NCBI RefSeq assembly: GCF_000876015.1
Contig: NZ_BBQM01000016.1
Location: 124,001 to 188,000 of the forward strand
Direction: 5' to 3'
DNA length: 64,000 bases
Origin: Cupriavidus basilensis
Lineage (GTDB): Bacteria; Pseudomonadota; Gammaproteobacteria; Burkholderiales; Burkholderiaceae
Shown here one piece after another: positions 8,064 to 16,062 of this stretch (its first letter is position 1; each line of letters starts with the position of its first letter). The position numbers were made by a program, and so were the translations under genes. Under the pieces are notes generated by a model. The model did no database searches. It had not been told where the DNA came from and saw only the letters and a list, made by a program, of their open reading frames with translations.

Positions 8064-9008
8064 ATGCTAGACATCCGCCAGCTTCACTATTTCGTTGCCG
8101 TCGCCGAGGACGAGCACGTCGGCCGGGCCGCCGAGCGGCTGCACATTTCGCAGTCGCCGCTAAGCCGGCAGATCGCCCAGCTCGAGGAAAAGCTCGGTCT
8201 GACGCTGTTCGAGCGCTCCCAGCAGCGCATCCGCCTGACCACCGACGGACGCACGTTCCTGGCCGAGACGCGCGCCTTCCTGACCCATGCCAACCGCCTC
8301 GAATCGCTCGCGCGCCGGCTCGGCAAGGGCGACGAAGGCGGCCTGTGCATCGGCTACCTGGAATACGCGATGCACTCCGGCGTGCTGCCCAATGCCCTGC
8401 GCGACCTGCGCGGCAAACGCCCGGCGGTGCATATCGCGCTGTACAACCAGCAGTCCGAGGCGCAGCTCGAAGGCCTGCGGCAGCGCAGCCTCGACATCGC
8501 CCTGGTCTGCGAGCCGCCGCCGGCCGACGACCCCGACCTCGACGCCGCCCAGGTGCTCAACGACCCCATGCTGCTGGCGCTGCCCGAAGGCCATCCGCTG
8601 GCCGCCACGGAACGCCTCACGCCCGAAGACCTCGCCGCGCAGAAGTGGATCGGCGTGATGCACAAGGAAAGCGCGCTGCGGCACGACACCTTCGTCGCCG
8701 CCTGCGCGCGCGCCGGCTTCACGCCCGACATCACGATGGAAGCCACCGAACCGCTGGCCGCCCTCGGCCTGGTCGCCGCCGGACTCGGCATGACCATGAT
8801 CCAGCAAAGCCTGCGCCACCAGGCGCCCGCCGGCGTGGTGCTGCGCGAACTGTCGTGGTTCAGCTACCGCACGCCGCTGTGGGCCGCGTGGCACAAGATC
8901 AACCTGCGGCCGCTGGTGGAGAGTTTCCGGAGGACGTTGCTGGGGAGTGGCGGGGTGAGCGAGGCGGTGATGGCCGTGAGGGAAGGGCGGCAGACTGCTG
9001 CGGTTTGA
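8064..9008 (+). CDS. LysR-family transcriptional regulator
   Basis: A 314-aa LysR-type regulator. The N-terminal winged helix-turn-helix is canonical: MLDIRQLHYFVAVAEDEHVG, then AAERLHISQSPLSRQIAQLE and LGLTLFERS. The rest (about 90-300) is a type 2 periplasmic-binding-protein-like effector domain. ATG 8064 is preceded by AGAGAG. It is divergent from the aldo/keto reductase-SRPBCC operon across the 9-bp array, so that operon is the likely target; the effector is unknown. Confidence 0.9.
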   Translation: MLDIRQLHYFVAVAEDEHVGRAAERLHISQSPLSRQIAQLEEKLGLTLFERSQQRIRLTTDGRTFLAETRAFLTHANRLESLARRLGKGDEGGLCIGYLEYAMHSGVLPNALRDLRGKRPAVHIALYNQQSEAQLEGLRQRSLDIALVCEPPPADDPDLDAAQVLNDPMLLALPEGHPLAATERLTPEDLAAQKWIGVMHKESALRHDTFVAACARAGFTPDITMEATEPLAALGLVAAGLGMTMIQQSLRHQAPAGVVLRELSWFSYRTPLWAAWHKINLRPLVESFRRTLLGSGGVSEAVMAVREGRQTAAV

Positions 9009-9043
9009 GGCATGGAACGAGCCCTGTCGACTTGAGATAAACT

Positions 9044-9061
9044 ATTCCCGCCTCAGGGAAT
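9044..9061. promoter_or_regulatory. Inverted repeat before the toxin-antitoxin operon
   Basis: ATTCCC and GGGAAT separated by 6 bp form a perfect 6-bp dyad 33 bp before the DUF433 start codon, and a further GCGGGAAA follows at 9073. This position suits autoregulation by the antitoxin-toxin complex. Confidence 0.5.
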
Positions 9062-9094
9062 GATTTCTTGTTGCGGGAAATAAAGGAGCACCTC

Positions 9095-9775
9095 ATGCTG
9101 ACCGCTGGCAAGTCCGTGTCCGCCGCGCATGTCGCGTTCATGGCCGACGTAACCGACACCGATATCAACCGGCTGGTTGATACCGATGTACTGCCGCGAG
9201 CCTTGTTTCTTCGGGATCATGGCCGACGCTTCGCGCCGCTGACCGCCGCCTTTGCCTCCTTCTATTTTCAAACGCAGGATGAACTTACTCGTTCGGCTCG
9301 CCGGCAAGTGATCTGGGACCTGACCGCGCGCCTGGAACGCCGCCCCGATTTCGATGCGTTTCTGGCCCTGAATACAACGGTGCTCCACGCTGACTTCGAC
9401 TGGTCGATACATCACGACTTCCTGACGGTGACACTGGACCGATGCGTTGAAACGGCACTGAACCGGGCCAGCCGGGTCCAGGAAGCGGAAAAGAGCATCG
9501 TCGAAGATCCCGAGATTCTGAGCGGTACGCCATGTTTTGCCGGTACGCGATTGCCGGTGGCCCATATCGTGGCAGCGACCGAAGCCGGCGCAACCATTGC
9601 GGAACTGCAGGAAGCCTATCCGTTCCTGAACGAGCGCTTGATCGACGACGCGCGTGTCTATGTCCAGGCCCATCCCCGGCCGGGACGCCCGCGCCGCATT
9701 GCGGACATCGATGCTGGTGCGGCTCTCGTGTCGCACAAAGTTGTCCGCCGCGGACAGAACCGGCGTGGCCTTTAA
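9095..9775 (+). CDS. DUF433-domain antitoxin (VapB-like partner)
   Basis: A 226-aa protein whose C-terminal part (about 135-200) is a DUF433 domain: EDPEILSGTPCFAGTRLPV, followed by the helices IVAATEAGATIAELQEAYP and LNERLIDDARVYVQAHP. The N-terminal part resembles a MerR-like DNA-binding fold, common in long DUF433 antitoxins, which suggests autoregulation. ATG 9095 has AAAGGAG at 7 nt; a TTG further upstream is rejected. It overlaps the downstream PIN-like gene by 11 bp, the standard arrangement of type II toxin-antitoxin pairs. Confidence 0.8.
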   Translation: MLTAGKSVSAAHVAFMADVTDTDINRLVDTDVLPRALFLRDHGRRFAPLTAAFASFYFQTQDELTRSARRQVIWDLTARLERRPDFDAFLALNTTVLHADFDWSIHHDFLTVTLDRCVETALNRASRVQEAEKSIVEDPEILSGTPCFAGTRLPVAHIVAATEAGATIAELQEAYPFLNERLIDDARVYVQAHPRPGRPRRIADIDAGAALVSHKVVRRGQNRRGL

Positions 9776-10190
9776 ATTCCTCATAGACGAGTGCCTTTGG
9801 CCAGGACTCGCGCAAATCGCTCGCGAATCGGGGTATCCGGAATCGACGTGCGTGAGGGATCGGGGCTGGTCGGGCGCGAAAGATCATCAGTTGATCCGCC
9901 ATGCGGTGGCTGCGGACTTCACGCTCGTCACCCACAATGCGGTGGACTTTCGCGGCCCGGCCGGAGGGCCACGGACAGGCCTTCACGCCAGGGAACCCAT
10001 CCATGCGGGCCTGGTTTGCCTGGTGTCTCCGTTCCCGATGACCACGGATCGCCAGCGCGAGCTGTTCAGATATGCGATTCAGGAACTTGAAACCATGCCT
10101 GATCTCATCAACCATGCGTTGGAGGTCATCGAAGACGAGAGCGGGGACGTCGCGATTGCGGTGTATCGGATTCCGGATGGGGATATCTAG
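9765..10190 (+). CDS. DUF5615 PIN-like toxin
   Basis: Predicted RNase toxin (141 aa) of the DUF5615/PIN-like group that pairs with DUF433 antitoxins. The N-terminal FLIDECLWPGLA carries the first acidic cluster, GAKDHQLIRHA the second, and TLVTHNAVDF the third, matching the PIN catalytic layout. The start is inferred as GTG 9765, two codons before the conserved FKFLIDE strand and inside the end of the antitoxin gene; no ATG fits. The ribosome binding site is weak, as expected for translational coupling. Confidence 0.75.
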   Translation: MAFKFLIDECLWPGLAQIARESGYPESTCVRDRGWSGAKDHQLIRHAVAADFTLVTHNAVDFRGPAGGPRTGLHAREPIHAGLVCLVSPFPMTTDRQRELFRYAIQELETMPDLINHALEVIEDESGDVAIAVYRIPDGDI

Positions 10191-10216
10191 GTCCATCTTG
10201 GTTTGGTCTCTTCATG

Positions 10217-10244
10217 ATTTTACATAAGGCTAATTATGCGAAAA
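10217..10244 (-). other. dif: dif-like XerC/XerD recombination site
   Basis: Read on the minus strand, this 28-bp site has an 11-bp XerC-side arm TTTTCGCATAA, a 6-bp centre and an 11-bp XerD-side arm TTATGTAAAAT. Compared with the Escherichia coli dif arms as I remember them (GGTGCGCATAA and TTATGTTAAAT), the XerD arm matches at 10 of 11 positions and the XerC arm at 8 of 11, including the CGCATAA/TTATG core. The symmetric TGATTTT...AAAATCA flanks extend the dyad. It lies in an AT-rich gap of about 195 bp after the toxin gene; the rest of that gap shows nothing else. It could be a chromosomal dif or a site used by a XerCD-dependent element. Confidence 0.65.
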
Positions 10245-10385
10245 TCAGATGCCAGAACCACCATGACCAACCCCAGCTTCCAGGCACTCAAGAAAGCCGC
10301 ACCCACCCAAAATCCACCATCCCCCAACACCGAACCCGCCCACGCAAGCCGGCAGCAAAGCGACGGCCGCGCCCCCACGCTAAAG

Positions 10386-11126
10386 CTACAGCGTAAAACC
10401 CCCATCAATAGTCAGGCTTGCCCCGGTAACGTAACCCGCCTCATCCCCCGCAAGATAAGCAACAAGACCGGCAATTTCCCCGGGCTTCGCCACTCGTTTC
10501 AGCGGGTTCATTCCCGCCAGCATGTCGAGCGCGCCCGCGGTCATGTCCGTTTCCGTGGGGCCGGGCTGGATGTTGTTGACGGTGATGCCTCGCGGCGCCA
10601 GATCGAGCGCGACGCCCTTGACCATGCCGGCGAGCGCGGTTTTCGTTAGCTGATACACGCTGGCGCCGGGTGTGCGGGTGTGGAGCGCGACATTGCTGCC
10701 GATCGTGATCACGCGCGCGCCGGGCTTCAGACGCGGCACTGTGGCCTGGATCGACAGATACACGCCGCGGACGTTGACGTTCAGCATCAGGTCGAGATCC
10801 TCGAGGCTGACCGCGTCGATGGTGCCCATGCGGAAGACGCCCGCGTTGACGACCGTCACGTCGATGTCGCCGAATCGCTCCACCGCCTGCGCGACGGCGT
10901 TGCGGATTGCGGCCGGGTCGGCGCTGTCGGCCTGTATCGCGAGTGCCTGGCCGCCCTGCTCCGCGATGCGATCGACGAGGGTTTTCGCCTTGTCGGCGCT
11001 CGACACATAGGTGAATGCGACAGCGAAGCCATCCGTGGCGAGACGGTCGACGATTGCCGCGCCGATGCCGCGCGAGCCGCCGAATACGAGTGCTGCCTTG
11101 CGTGCCTGTGCACTTGCCTGGTTCAT
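10386..11126 (-). CDS. SDR-family oxidoreductase
   Basis: A classical short-chain dehydrogenase/reductase of 246 aa. The cofactor motif is GGSRGIG (16-22), the structural NAG is present at 94-96, and the catalytic residues are S144, Y158 and K162 in YQLTK. The C-terminal TGASLTIDGGFTL is typical. FabG-like but not diagnostic of a substrate. The promoter region carries the same 22-bp dyad as that of the TetR gene upstream on the same strand, so the TetR protein very probably represses both. Confidence 0.88.
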   Translation of the reverse strand: MNQASAQARKAALVFGGSRGIGAAIVDRLATDGFAVAFTYVSSADKAKTLVDRIAEQGGQALAIQADSADPAAIRNAVAQAVERFGDIDVTVVNAGVFRMGTIDAVSLEDLDLMLNVNVRGVYLSIQATVPRLKPGARVITIGSNVALHTRTPGASVYQLTKTALAGMVKGVALDLAPRGITVNNIQPGPTETDMTAGALDMLAGMNPLKRVAKPGEIAGLVAYLAGDEAGYVTGASLTIDGGFTL

Positions 11127-11137
11127 TTTTCCTTCCT

Positions 11138-11159
11138 TTATGGATCAATCAGTCAATAA
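11138..11159. promoter_or_regulatory. TetR operator candidate before the SDR gene
   Basis: A 22-bp sequence that begins TTATGGATC and ends GTCAATAA, an imperfect dyad (TTATkGAyC arms), 11 bp upstream of the SDR start codon. An almost identical copy lies at 11811. Confidence 0.7.
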
Positions 11160-11208
11160 CAGACCAAAAAAAAGCGCCTGCCTCGCTGGCGAGGCGCGCG
11201 CCAGATTC

Positions 11209-11793
11209 TCAAACCGCCTTGAGGCGGCCAACAGCGAATTCCGCGAGCGTGCGCAGTGCTTCCCGGCCGGCGCCGGCGCGGGCGGCAACCTGCAAGCCGG
11301 CCATCGTCGTCTGGATGAAGGCGGCGGCCTGCGCGGGATCGGCAGCGGGATCGATCTCGCCGATCTCCTGCGCTTCCCGGATCCGCTCCACGATGCGTGC
11401 CCCGAGTGTCACGGCGACGCGATGCGCCATGTCGAGGACCTCGGCATCCGTGGTGCCGAACTCGCCCACCGCGCACACCCCGAGGCAGCCCAGCGCCCGT
11501 TGCCCGTCGTCGTCGGCAATGAGCCCGCGAAGTAGTTCACGCATGCCGTCCAGCGGCGACGCGGCTGCGTTCAGCCGCTTCAGATGCCCCGCCAGCACGT
11601 TCTGCTGATAGGTCTGCAGGACTTCCAGGTACAACTGCCGCTTGTCGCCGAAGGCGTTGTACATGCTCTGCCGGCCGATGCCCATCGCCTTGAGCAGATC
11701 GTCGGTCGACGTCGCGGCGAAGCCTTTGGCCCAGAACAGCCTGGTTGCCGTGGCCAGCGCGGCGTCGCGATCGAATTCCCGTGGTCTCACCAT
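11209..11793 (-). CDS. TetR-family transcriptional regulator
   Basis: A 194-aa TetR-type repressor. The N-terminal HTH is clear: FDRDAALATATRLFWAKGF, then TSTDDLLKAMGIGRQSMYNAFGD. The C-terminal ligand domain resembles that of the AcrR/YcdC-like group with a conserved GCLG segment (Cys-containing). The start MVRPREFD is the ATG just before the HTH; a longer open extension crosses the operator and is rejected. It precedes the SDR gene on the same strand, and both promoters carry the same dyad, which indicates autoregulation plus control of the SDR. Confidence 0.88.
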   Translation of the reverse strand: MVRPREFDRDAALATATRLFWAKGFAATSTDDLLKAMGIGRQSMYNAFGDKRQLYLEVLQTYQQNVLAGHLKRLNAAASPLDGMRELLRGLIADDDGQRALGCLGVCAVGEFGTTDAEVLDMAHRVAVTLGARIVERIREAQEIGEIDPAADPAQAAAFIQTTMAGLQVAARAGAGREALRTLAEFAVGRLKAV

Positions 11794-11810
11794 GACGGCA
11801 ACGATAGTGA

Positions 11811-11832
11811 TTATGGATCGATGTGTCAATAA
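11811..11832. promoter_or_regulatory. TetR operator candidate before the tetR gene
   Basis: A 22-bp copy of the element at 11138, differing at four central positions (CGATGT here against CAATCA there). It lies 17 bp upstream of the TetR start codon. The matching ends TTATGGATC and GTCAATAA are conserved in both. Confidence 0.7.
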
Positions 11833-11984
11833 CAAATGAAAAGACGCCCATCGACCGCTTGTCATGCCGGGTCCGCGATGCCGGCCTAGTACAACCCTCG
11901 GTTCCGTACCGGCGCCAAAGGCTCGTATCATGGGCAACACACCAAAGAGGCCGATCGGCCCGCCTAGTGCCCTAGCCCCCAGCC

Positions 11985-12800
11985 ATGCCCGAATCTCCGA
12001 TCAAGACATCGAAACGCGTCTTCGAAATCTTCGAGGCGTTTGAAAACGTGCAGCGCCCTATGGCGCTGAAGGACTTCACCCAGCGCTTCGGCTATCCGCC
12101 GTCGAGCGCGTCCGCGGTGCTCAAGAGCCTCGTGGCGCTCGGCTACCTGGACTACGACCGGTTCTCGCGCACCTACATGCCCACCATGCGCATCACCTCG
12201 CTGGGCAACTGGATTCAGCAGGCCATCTTCGGCCAGAACGAAGAAGTGCTGCGGCTGATGCAGCAGTTGTCGGAGGCGTTCGGCGAGTGCATCACGCTCA
12301 GCGCGCAGAGCGACCTGTATGTCCAGTACGTCTACCTGATTCCCTCGCGCCTGCCGATCTGGTACTCGGTCCCGATCGGCACGATCCGGCCCCTGGCCCG
12401 CTCCGGCAGCGGCTGGATCATGCTGGGCGCGCGCACCGATGCGGAGATCGAGGAGCTGGTGCGCCGCATCAACTTCCACGAGCCCGATCCGGCCCGGAAG
12501 GTGAAGCTCGCCGAGCTGATGGCGCATGTCGAGCAGGGCCGCCGCGATGGCTACCTGTTCAACAAGCACACGCTCGAGCCGGGCGCCGGCGGCATCTGCA
12601 TGGTGCTGCCCGAGCGGCGCTTCGGCCGGCTGTTCGCGCTGGCCGTCTCCGGCCCGGTCGAGCGCCTGGAGACCATCCAGGAGCGTGTCATACACGCAAT
12701 GCGCGAGGGCATCGCGGCGCTGGACACGGCCGCGCCGCGGCCGGCCGGCGGCGTGGAAGTCCCCGCCGGCACCGCTCGTTCCGAGACCGCTCCCTGCTGA
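11985..12800 (+). CDS. IclR-family transcriptional regulator
   Basis: A 271-aa IclR-type regulator. The N-terminal winged HTH is seen in SKRVFEIFEAFENVQRPMALKDFTQ split by the turn before YPPSSASAVLKSLVALGYL. The effector domain follows, with the typical GxIRPLARSGSGWIML block near 130-145 and GAGGICMVLPE near 200. ATG 11985 has no strong Shine-Dalgarno sequence. It is followed by a dioxygenase, a Bug receptor and a dehydrogenase on the same strand, which are its likely targets. Confidence 0.85.
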   Translation: MPESPIKTSKRVFEIFEAFENVQRPMALKDFTQRFGYPPSSASAVLKSLVALGYLDYDRFSRTYMPTMRITSLGNWIQQAIFGQNEEVLRLMQQLSEAFGECITLSAQSDLYVQYVYLIPSRLPIWYSVPIGTIRPLARSGSGWIMLGARTDAEIEELVRRINFHEPDPARKVKLAELMAHVEQGRRDGYLFNKHTLEPGAGGICMVLPERRFGRLFALAVSGPVERLETIQERVIHAMREGIAALDTAAPRPAGGVEVPAGTARSETAPC

Positions 12801-12832
12801 CCGCTTCCCCTCCTTTCATATATGTGTAAATG

Positions 12833-12858
12833 CAGGCGGGAGGCGCCTTTCCCGCCTG
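12833..12858. terminator. Hairpin between the IclR and dioxygenase genes
   Basis: CAGGCGGGA and TCCCGCCTG form a perfect 9-bp stem with an 8-nt loop. There is no T tract directly after it, so it may be an attenuator, an mRNA-processing hairpin or a weak terminator separating the regulator from the operon. Confidence 0.45.
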
Positions 12859-12945
12859 TCCGCCCAGGGCGCGGTGCTAGACTTTTTGCCACGTAACCGG
12901 GCGCCGCGATGGCGCCCCGCTACGCACAAGAAAAGGAGACAAGTC

Positions 12946-13839
12946 ATGCGCATCGAGCAATTGCACGAAGAGTTTGGGGCGGAGATCAGCGGCATCAACC
13001 TGATCGACGCGGTATCGAATGCCGATGCCTTCGCGGCGGTACGCGCCGCGTTCGAAGAGCATTCGCTGCTGGTCTGGCGCGACCAGCCGATCAGCGACGA
13101 CATCCAGGCCACCTTCTCGCGTGGCTTCGGCCCGCTCGAGCTGGTCAAGGTCGGCTCCGTCGGGCATGGCACGTTCTACTCGCGGATGAACAACATCGGC
13201 CCCGACGGGCAGGTCGTGCCGCTGCGGGACATGGCGATGATCGTGGCGCGCGCCAACCAGCTATGGCATACCGACAGCTCGTTCAAGCGCCTGCCGGCGC
13301 TGGCTTCGGTGCTGTCGGCCCGCGTCATTCCCGAACAGGGCGGCGAGACCGAGTTCACCTCCACGCGCGCCGCCTGGGAGCGCCTGGACGCCGCGGAGCA
13401 GTCCCGGCTGCGCGATGCGGTCGCCATCCACAGCTACGCCACCTCGCGCAACAAGATCGATCCCGGCATGATGACGCCGGAGGAGCACGCTGCCCTGCCC
13501 CCGGTGCGCCGCCGCCTGACCTGGCGCAATCCGGTCAACGGCCGCCGCGCCCTGTACCTCGCCTCGCACGCGGGCGCCATCGAAGGCATGGCGCCGCAGG
13601 AGGGCGCGGCGCTGCTGGAGAGCCTCGTCGCGCGCGCCACCGAACCCGGCCATACCTATGTGCACGCCTGGCGCCCGGGCGACGTGATCATGTGGGACAA
13701 CCGCGCCACGATGCACCGCGGCCGCCCCTGGGGCGGAACGCTGCCGCGCTCGATCGTGCGCACCACCATCTCCGCCTCCCTCGCGGACGGGCTGGAAGAC
13801 GTCCTGCCGGAATTGTGGGCCCAGCGCGCCGCGGCCTGA
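12946..13839 (+). CDS. TauD/TfdA-family 2-oxoglutarate-dependent dioxygenase
   Basis: Non-haem Fe(II)/2-oxoglutarate dioxygenase, 297 aa, the usual length of the TauD/TfdA family. The iron triad is visible: H108 and D110 in LWHTDSSF and H257 in TMHRGRPW; an arginine for 2-oxoglutarate follows about 11 residues later (RSIVRTT). The start is ATG 12946 after AAAAGGAG. The family hydroxylates taurine, aryloxyacetates and similar acids, so the operon may begin degradation of an aryloxy- or alkyl-acid; the exact substrate is not readable. Followed 73 bp later by a Bug receptor gene. Confidence 0.88.
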   Translation: MRIEQLHEEFGAEISGINLIDAVSNADAFAAVRAAFEEHSLLVWRDQPISDDIQATFSRGFGPLELVKVGSVGHGTFYSRMNNIGPDGQVVPLRDMAMIVARANQLWHTDSSFKRLPALASVLSARVIPEQGGETEFTSTRAAWERLDAAEQSRLRDAVAIHSYATSRNKIDPGMMTPEEHAALPPVRRRLTWRNPVNGRRALYLASHAGAIEGMAPQEGAALLESLVARATEPGHTYVHAWRPGDVIMWDNRATMHRGRPWGGTLPRSIVRTTISASLADGLEDVLPELWAQRAAA

Positions 13840-13912
13840 CCCCCGTTCGCGGCAAAGTCCGACAGCAGATACAACAGGCACGCTCGACAGAAGCGGCCAA
13901 GAAGGAGACAAC

Positions 13913-14890
13913 ATGAAATCCAAATTCGCCCTCGCCAGTTGCCTGGTCGGCGCTGTGCTCGGCGCCGGCGCCGCGCAGGCGGCCGGGCCGTATCCGGACA
14001 AGCCGGTCCGCATCGTGGTGCCCTACCCGGCCGGCGGCTCCACCGACATCCTCACGCGGCTGCTCGCCAAGGGCCTGACCAAGCGCTGGGGCCAGGCCGT
14101 CGTGGTCGACAACCGCGGCGGGGCATCGGGCATCATCGGCACCGAGGTCGCGGCCCGCGCCGATCCGGACGGCTACACGCTGCTGATGAACGGCAACGGC
14201 CCGCATACGATCAACGTCAGCCTGTTCGAAAAACTGCCCTACGACCCGGTCAGGGATTTCGTGCCCATCGTGCGCGGCATGACGATCCCGCTGCTGATGG
14301 TGGCGCCGGCCAACGCGCCCTACAACGACGTGAAGTCGTTCATCGCCTGGGCCAAGGCGAACAAGAGCACCGCCAACTATTGCTCCATCGGCCCGGGGTC
14401 GCCTTCGCACCTGGCCGGGGAGCTCTTCAAGTCGATGGCCGCCCTGCCCCAGCTCACGCACGTGCCTTACAAGGGCAGCGGCCCGGCCATCGTCGACACC
14501 ATCGCCGGCACCTGCCACATATTGTTCGACGCGGCGCTGTCGTCCGGGCCGCAGGTGAAGAACCGCAAGCTCAAGCTGCTGGCGATCGGCACCGAGCAGC
14601 GCGACTCGTCCTGGCCCGACACGCCGACCGTGGCCGAAAGCGGCCTGCCCGGCTTCAGCGCCTACACCTGGAGCGCGCTGTTCGCGCCCGCCGGCACGCC
14701 GCCGGCGATCGTGAAGAAGATCCAGCAGGATGCCGACGCCGTGCTGCGCAGCCCCGAGCTCAAGGCCGCGCTCGTCGAGCAGGGCGCGCAGGCCGGCGGC
14801 GGCTCGTCGGAGGAGCTGGCCAGGTTCGTCGATACCGAGATCGCCAAGTGGGGCAAGGTCATCAAGGACGGGCACATCACCATGAACTGA
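13913..14890 (+). CDS. Bug-family tripartite tricarboxylate transporter receptor
   Basis: A 325-aa periplasmic solute-binding protein of the Bug/TctC family. It has a Sec signal peptide (MKSKFALASCLVGAVLG... cut near AQAAG, residue 23), then the family start YPDKPVRIVVPYPAGGSTD and the middle block HVPYKGSGPAIVDTIAG. ATG 13913 follows AAGGAGACAAC. TctA/TctB membrane genes are absent here, as usual for Bug genes in Burkholderiales. Its place between the dioxygenase and dehydrogenase genes suggests it captures the substrate of that pathway. Confidence 0.88.
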   Translation: MKSKFALASCLVGAVLGAGAAQAAGPYPDKPVRIVVPYPAGGSTDILTRLLAKGLTKRWGQAVVVDNRGGASGIIGTEVAARADPDGYTLLMNGNGPHTINVSLFEKLPYDPVRDFVPIVRGMTIPLLMVAPANAPYNDVKSFIAWAKANKSTANYCSIGPGSPSHLAGELFKSMAALPQLTHVPYKGSGPAIVDTIAGTCHILFDAALSSGPQVKNRKLKLLAIGTEQRDSSWPDTPTVAESGLPGFSAYTWSALFAPAGTPPAIVKKIQQDADAVLRSPELKAALVEQGAQAGGGSSEELARFVDTEIAKWGKVIKDGHITMN

Positions 14891-14940
14891 CCCGCCGCGC
14901 CGGCGCGGCGCAGGCCGGCGCGCAACCTCCCCCGCAAATC

Positions 14941-14956
14941 GTTCCCGCTGGGGAAC
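14941..14956. other. Intergenic hairpin
   Basis: GTTCCC-GCTG-GGGAAC is a perfect 6-bp stem with a 4-nt loop, 26 bp before the next start codon. It may stabilise or punctuate the mRNA between the receptor and dehydrogenase genes. Confidence 0.4.
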
Positions 14957-14981
14957 ATCGCAACAACAGGAACACTCGACG

Positions 14982-15914
14982 ATGGAAAAAATCGCAATCA
15001 TTGGCGCCGGCCTGATCGGCTGCGCCTGGGCATCGGTGTTCGCCCGCGCCGGCCACACGGTGACGCTGTACGACGTCGACAAGGACGCGGTGGCCACCGC
15101 GCGCGGCACCATCCTGGCCGCGCTGGCCGGGCAGCACGAGCTCGGCCTGATCGGCGAGGCGCCCGAATCCGTGATCGAGCGGGTGCGCGTCACGCAGTCG
15201 CTCGAGGAAGCCATGCGCGGCGCGGACTTCGTGCAGGAAAACGTGCGGGAAACCGTTGCCGCGAAGCGCGAAGTCTATGCGCTGCTCGACAAGCTCGCGG
15301 GGCCCGACACGCTGATCGCCAGCTCGACCTCGGGCATTCCGGCGTCGAGCTTCACCGAGGACCTGGCCGGCCGGCGGCGCTACTTCGTCGGCCATCCGAT
15401 CAATCCGCCGTCCGTGGTGCCGCTGGTCGAACTGGTGCCGGCGCCGTGGACCGACCCGGACGTGATCGAGCGCGCAAGCGCGATCTACGCGCGCGCAGGC
15501 CAGGTGCCGATCATCGTGAAGCGCGAGATCCAGGGCTTCATCGTCAACCGCCTTCAAGGCGCCCTGCTCGCCGAAGCGTTCCGGCTGGTGGAAGACGGCT
15601 ATGTGAGCGGCGCCGACATCGACAAGGCGGTCAAGGACGGACTCGGCCTGCGCTGGTCGTTCATGGGGCCGATGGAGACCATCGACCTCAACGCGCCGGG
15701 CGGCCTGCGCGACTATTGCGGGCGCTATGGCCCGCTCTACCTCGACATCGCAAAGCAGGCCACGCCGCGGCAATGGGACGATGCGCTGATCGGCAAGCTC
15801 GAACAGGAGCGCCTTACCGAACTGCCCGCCGACCAGCGCGCGGCGCGCCAGGCCTGGCGCGACCTGCGCCTCATGCAACTGGTCGCGCACAAGCGCGGCG
15901 CGCCCAGCGAATAG
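14982..15914 (+). CDS. 3-hydroxyacyl-CoA dehydrogenase-family NAD-binding enzyme
   Basis: A 310-aa single-unit enzyme of the 3-hydroxyacyl-CoA dehydrogenase superfamily, close in architecture to L-carnitine dehydrogenase, lambda-crystallin and L-gulonate 3-dehydrogenase. The Rossmann motif GAGLIGCAWA is at 8-17; ASSTSGI and GHPINPP (with the catalytic-type His near 141) follow, then the C-terminal helical domain starting FIVNRLQGALLAEAFRLVEDG. It is the last gene of the unit and probably oxidises a hydroxy-acid product of the pathway. The gene after it is convergent. Confidence 0.82.
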   Translation: MEKIAIIGAGLIGCAWASVFARAGHTVTLYDVDKDAVATARGTILAALAGQHELGLIGEAPESVIERVRVTQSLEEAMRGADFVQENVRETVAAKREVYALLDKLAGPDTLIASSTSGIPASSFTEDLAGRRRYFVGHPINPPSVVPLVELVPAPWTDPDVIERASAIYARAGQVPIIVKREIQGFIVNRLQGALLAEAFRLVEDGYVSGADIDKAVKDGLGLRWSFMGPMETIDLNAPGGLRDYCGRYGPLYLDIAKQATPRQWDDALIGKLEQERLTELPADQRAARQAWRDLRLMQLVAHKRGAPSE

Positions 15915-16062
15915 ACCGCCGCCGGGGCGCCAAGGCGAGCCCGCCGGACGGAGCACGGCCTGTATGGACCAGCCGGGCGAGGCATCCGCCAGGCTCGCGC
16001 CGGACAGCATGCCCCGGTGGCCGGAGCCCCTGCTCCCGCAGGCGCCCCTGCGCCGAGGTCCC

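Noticed and set aside
10214-10396. Small open frame starting at the dif-like site
   Set aside because: Low-complexity basic peptide, no family, begins inside the XerCD-like dyad.
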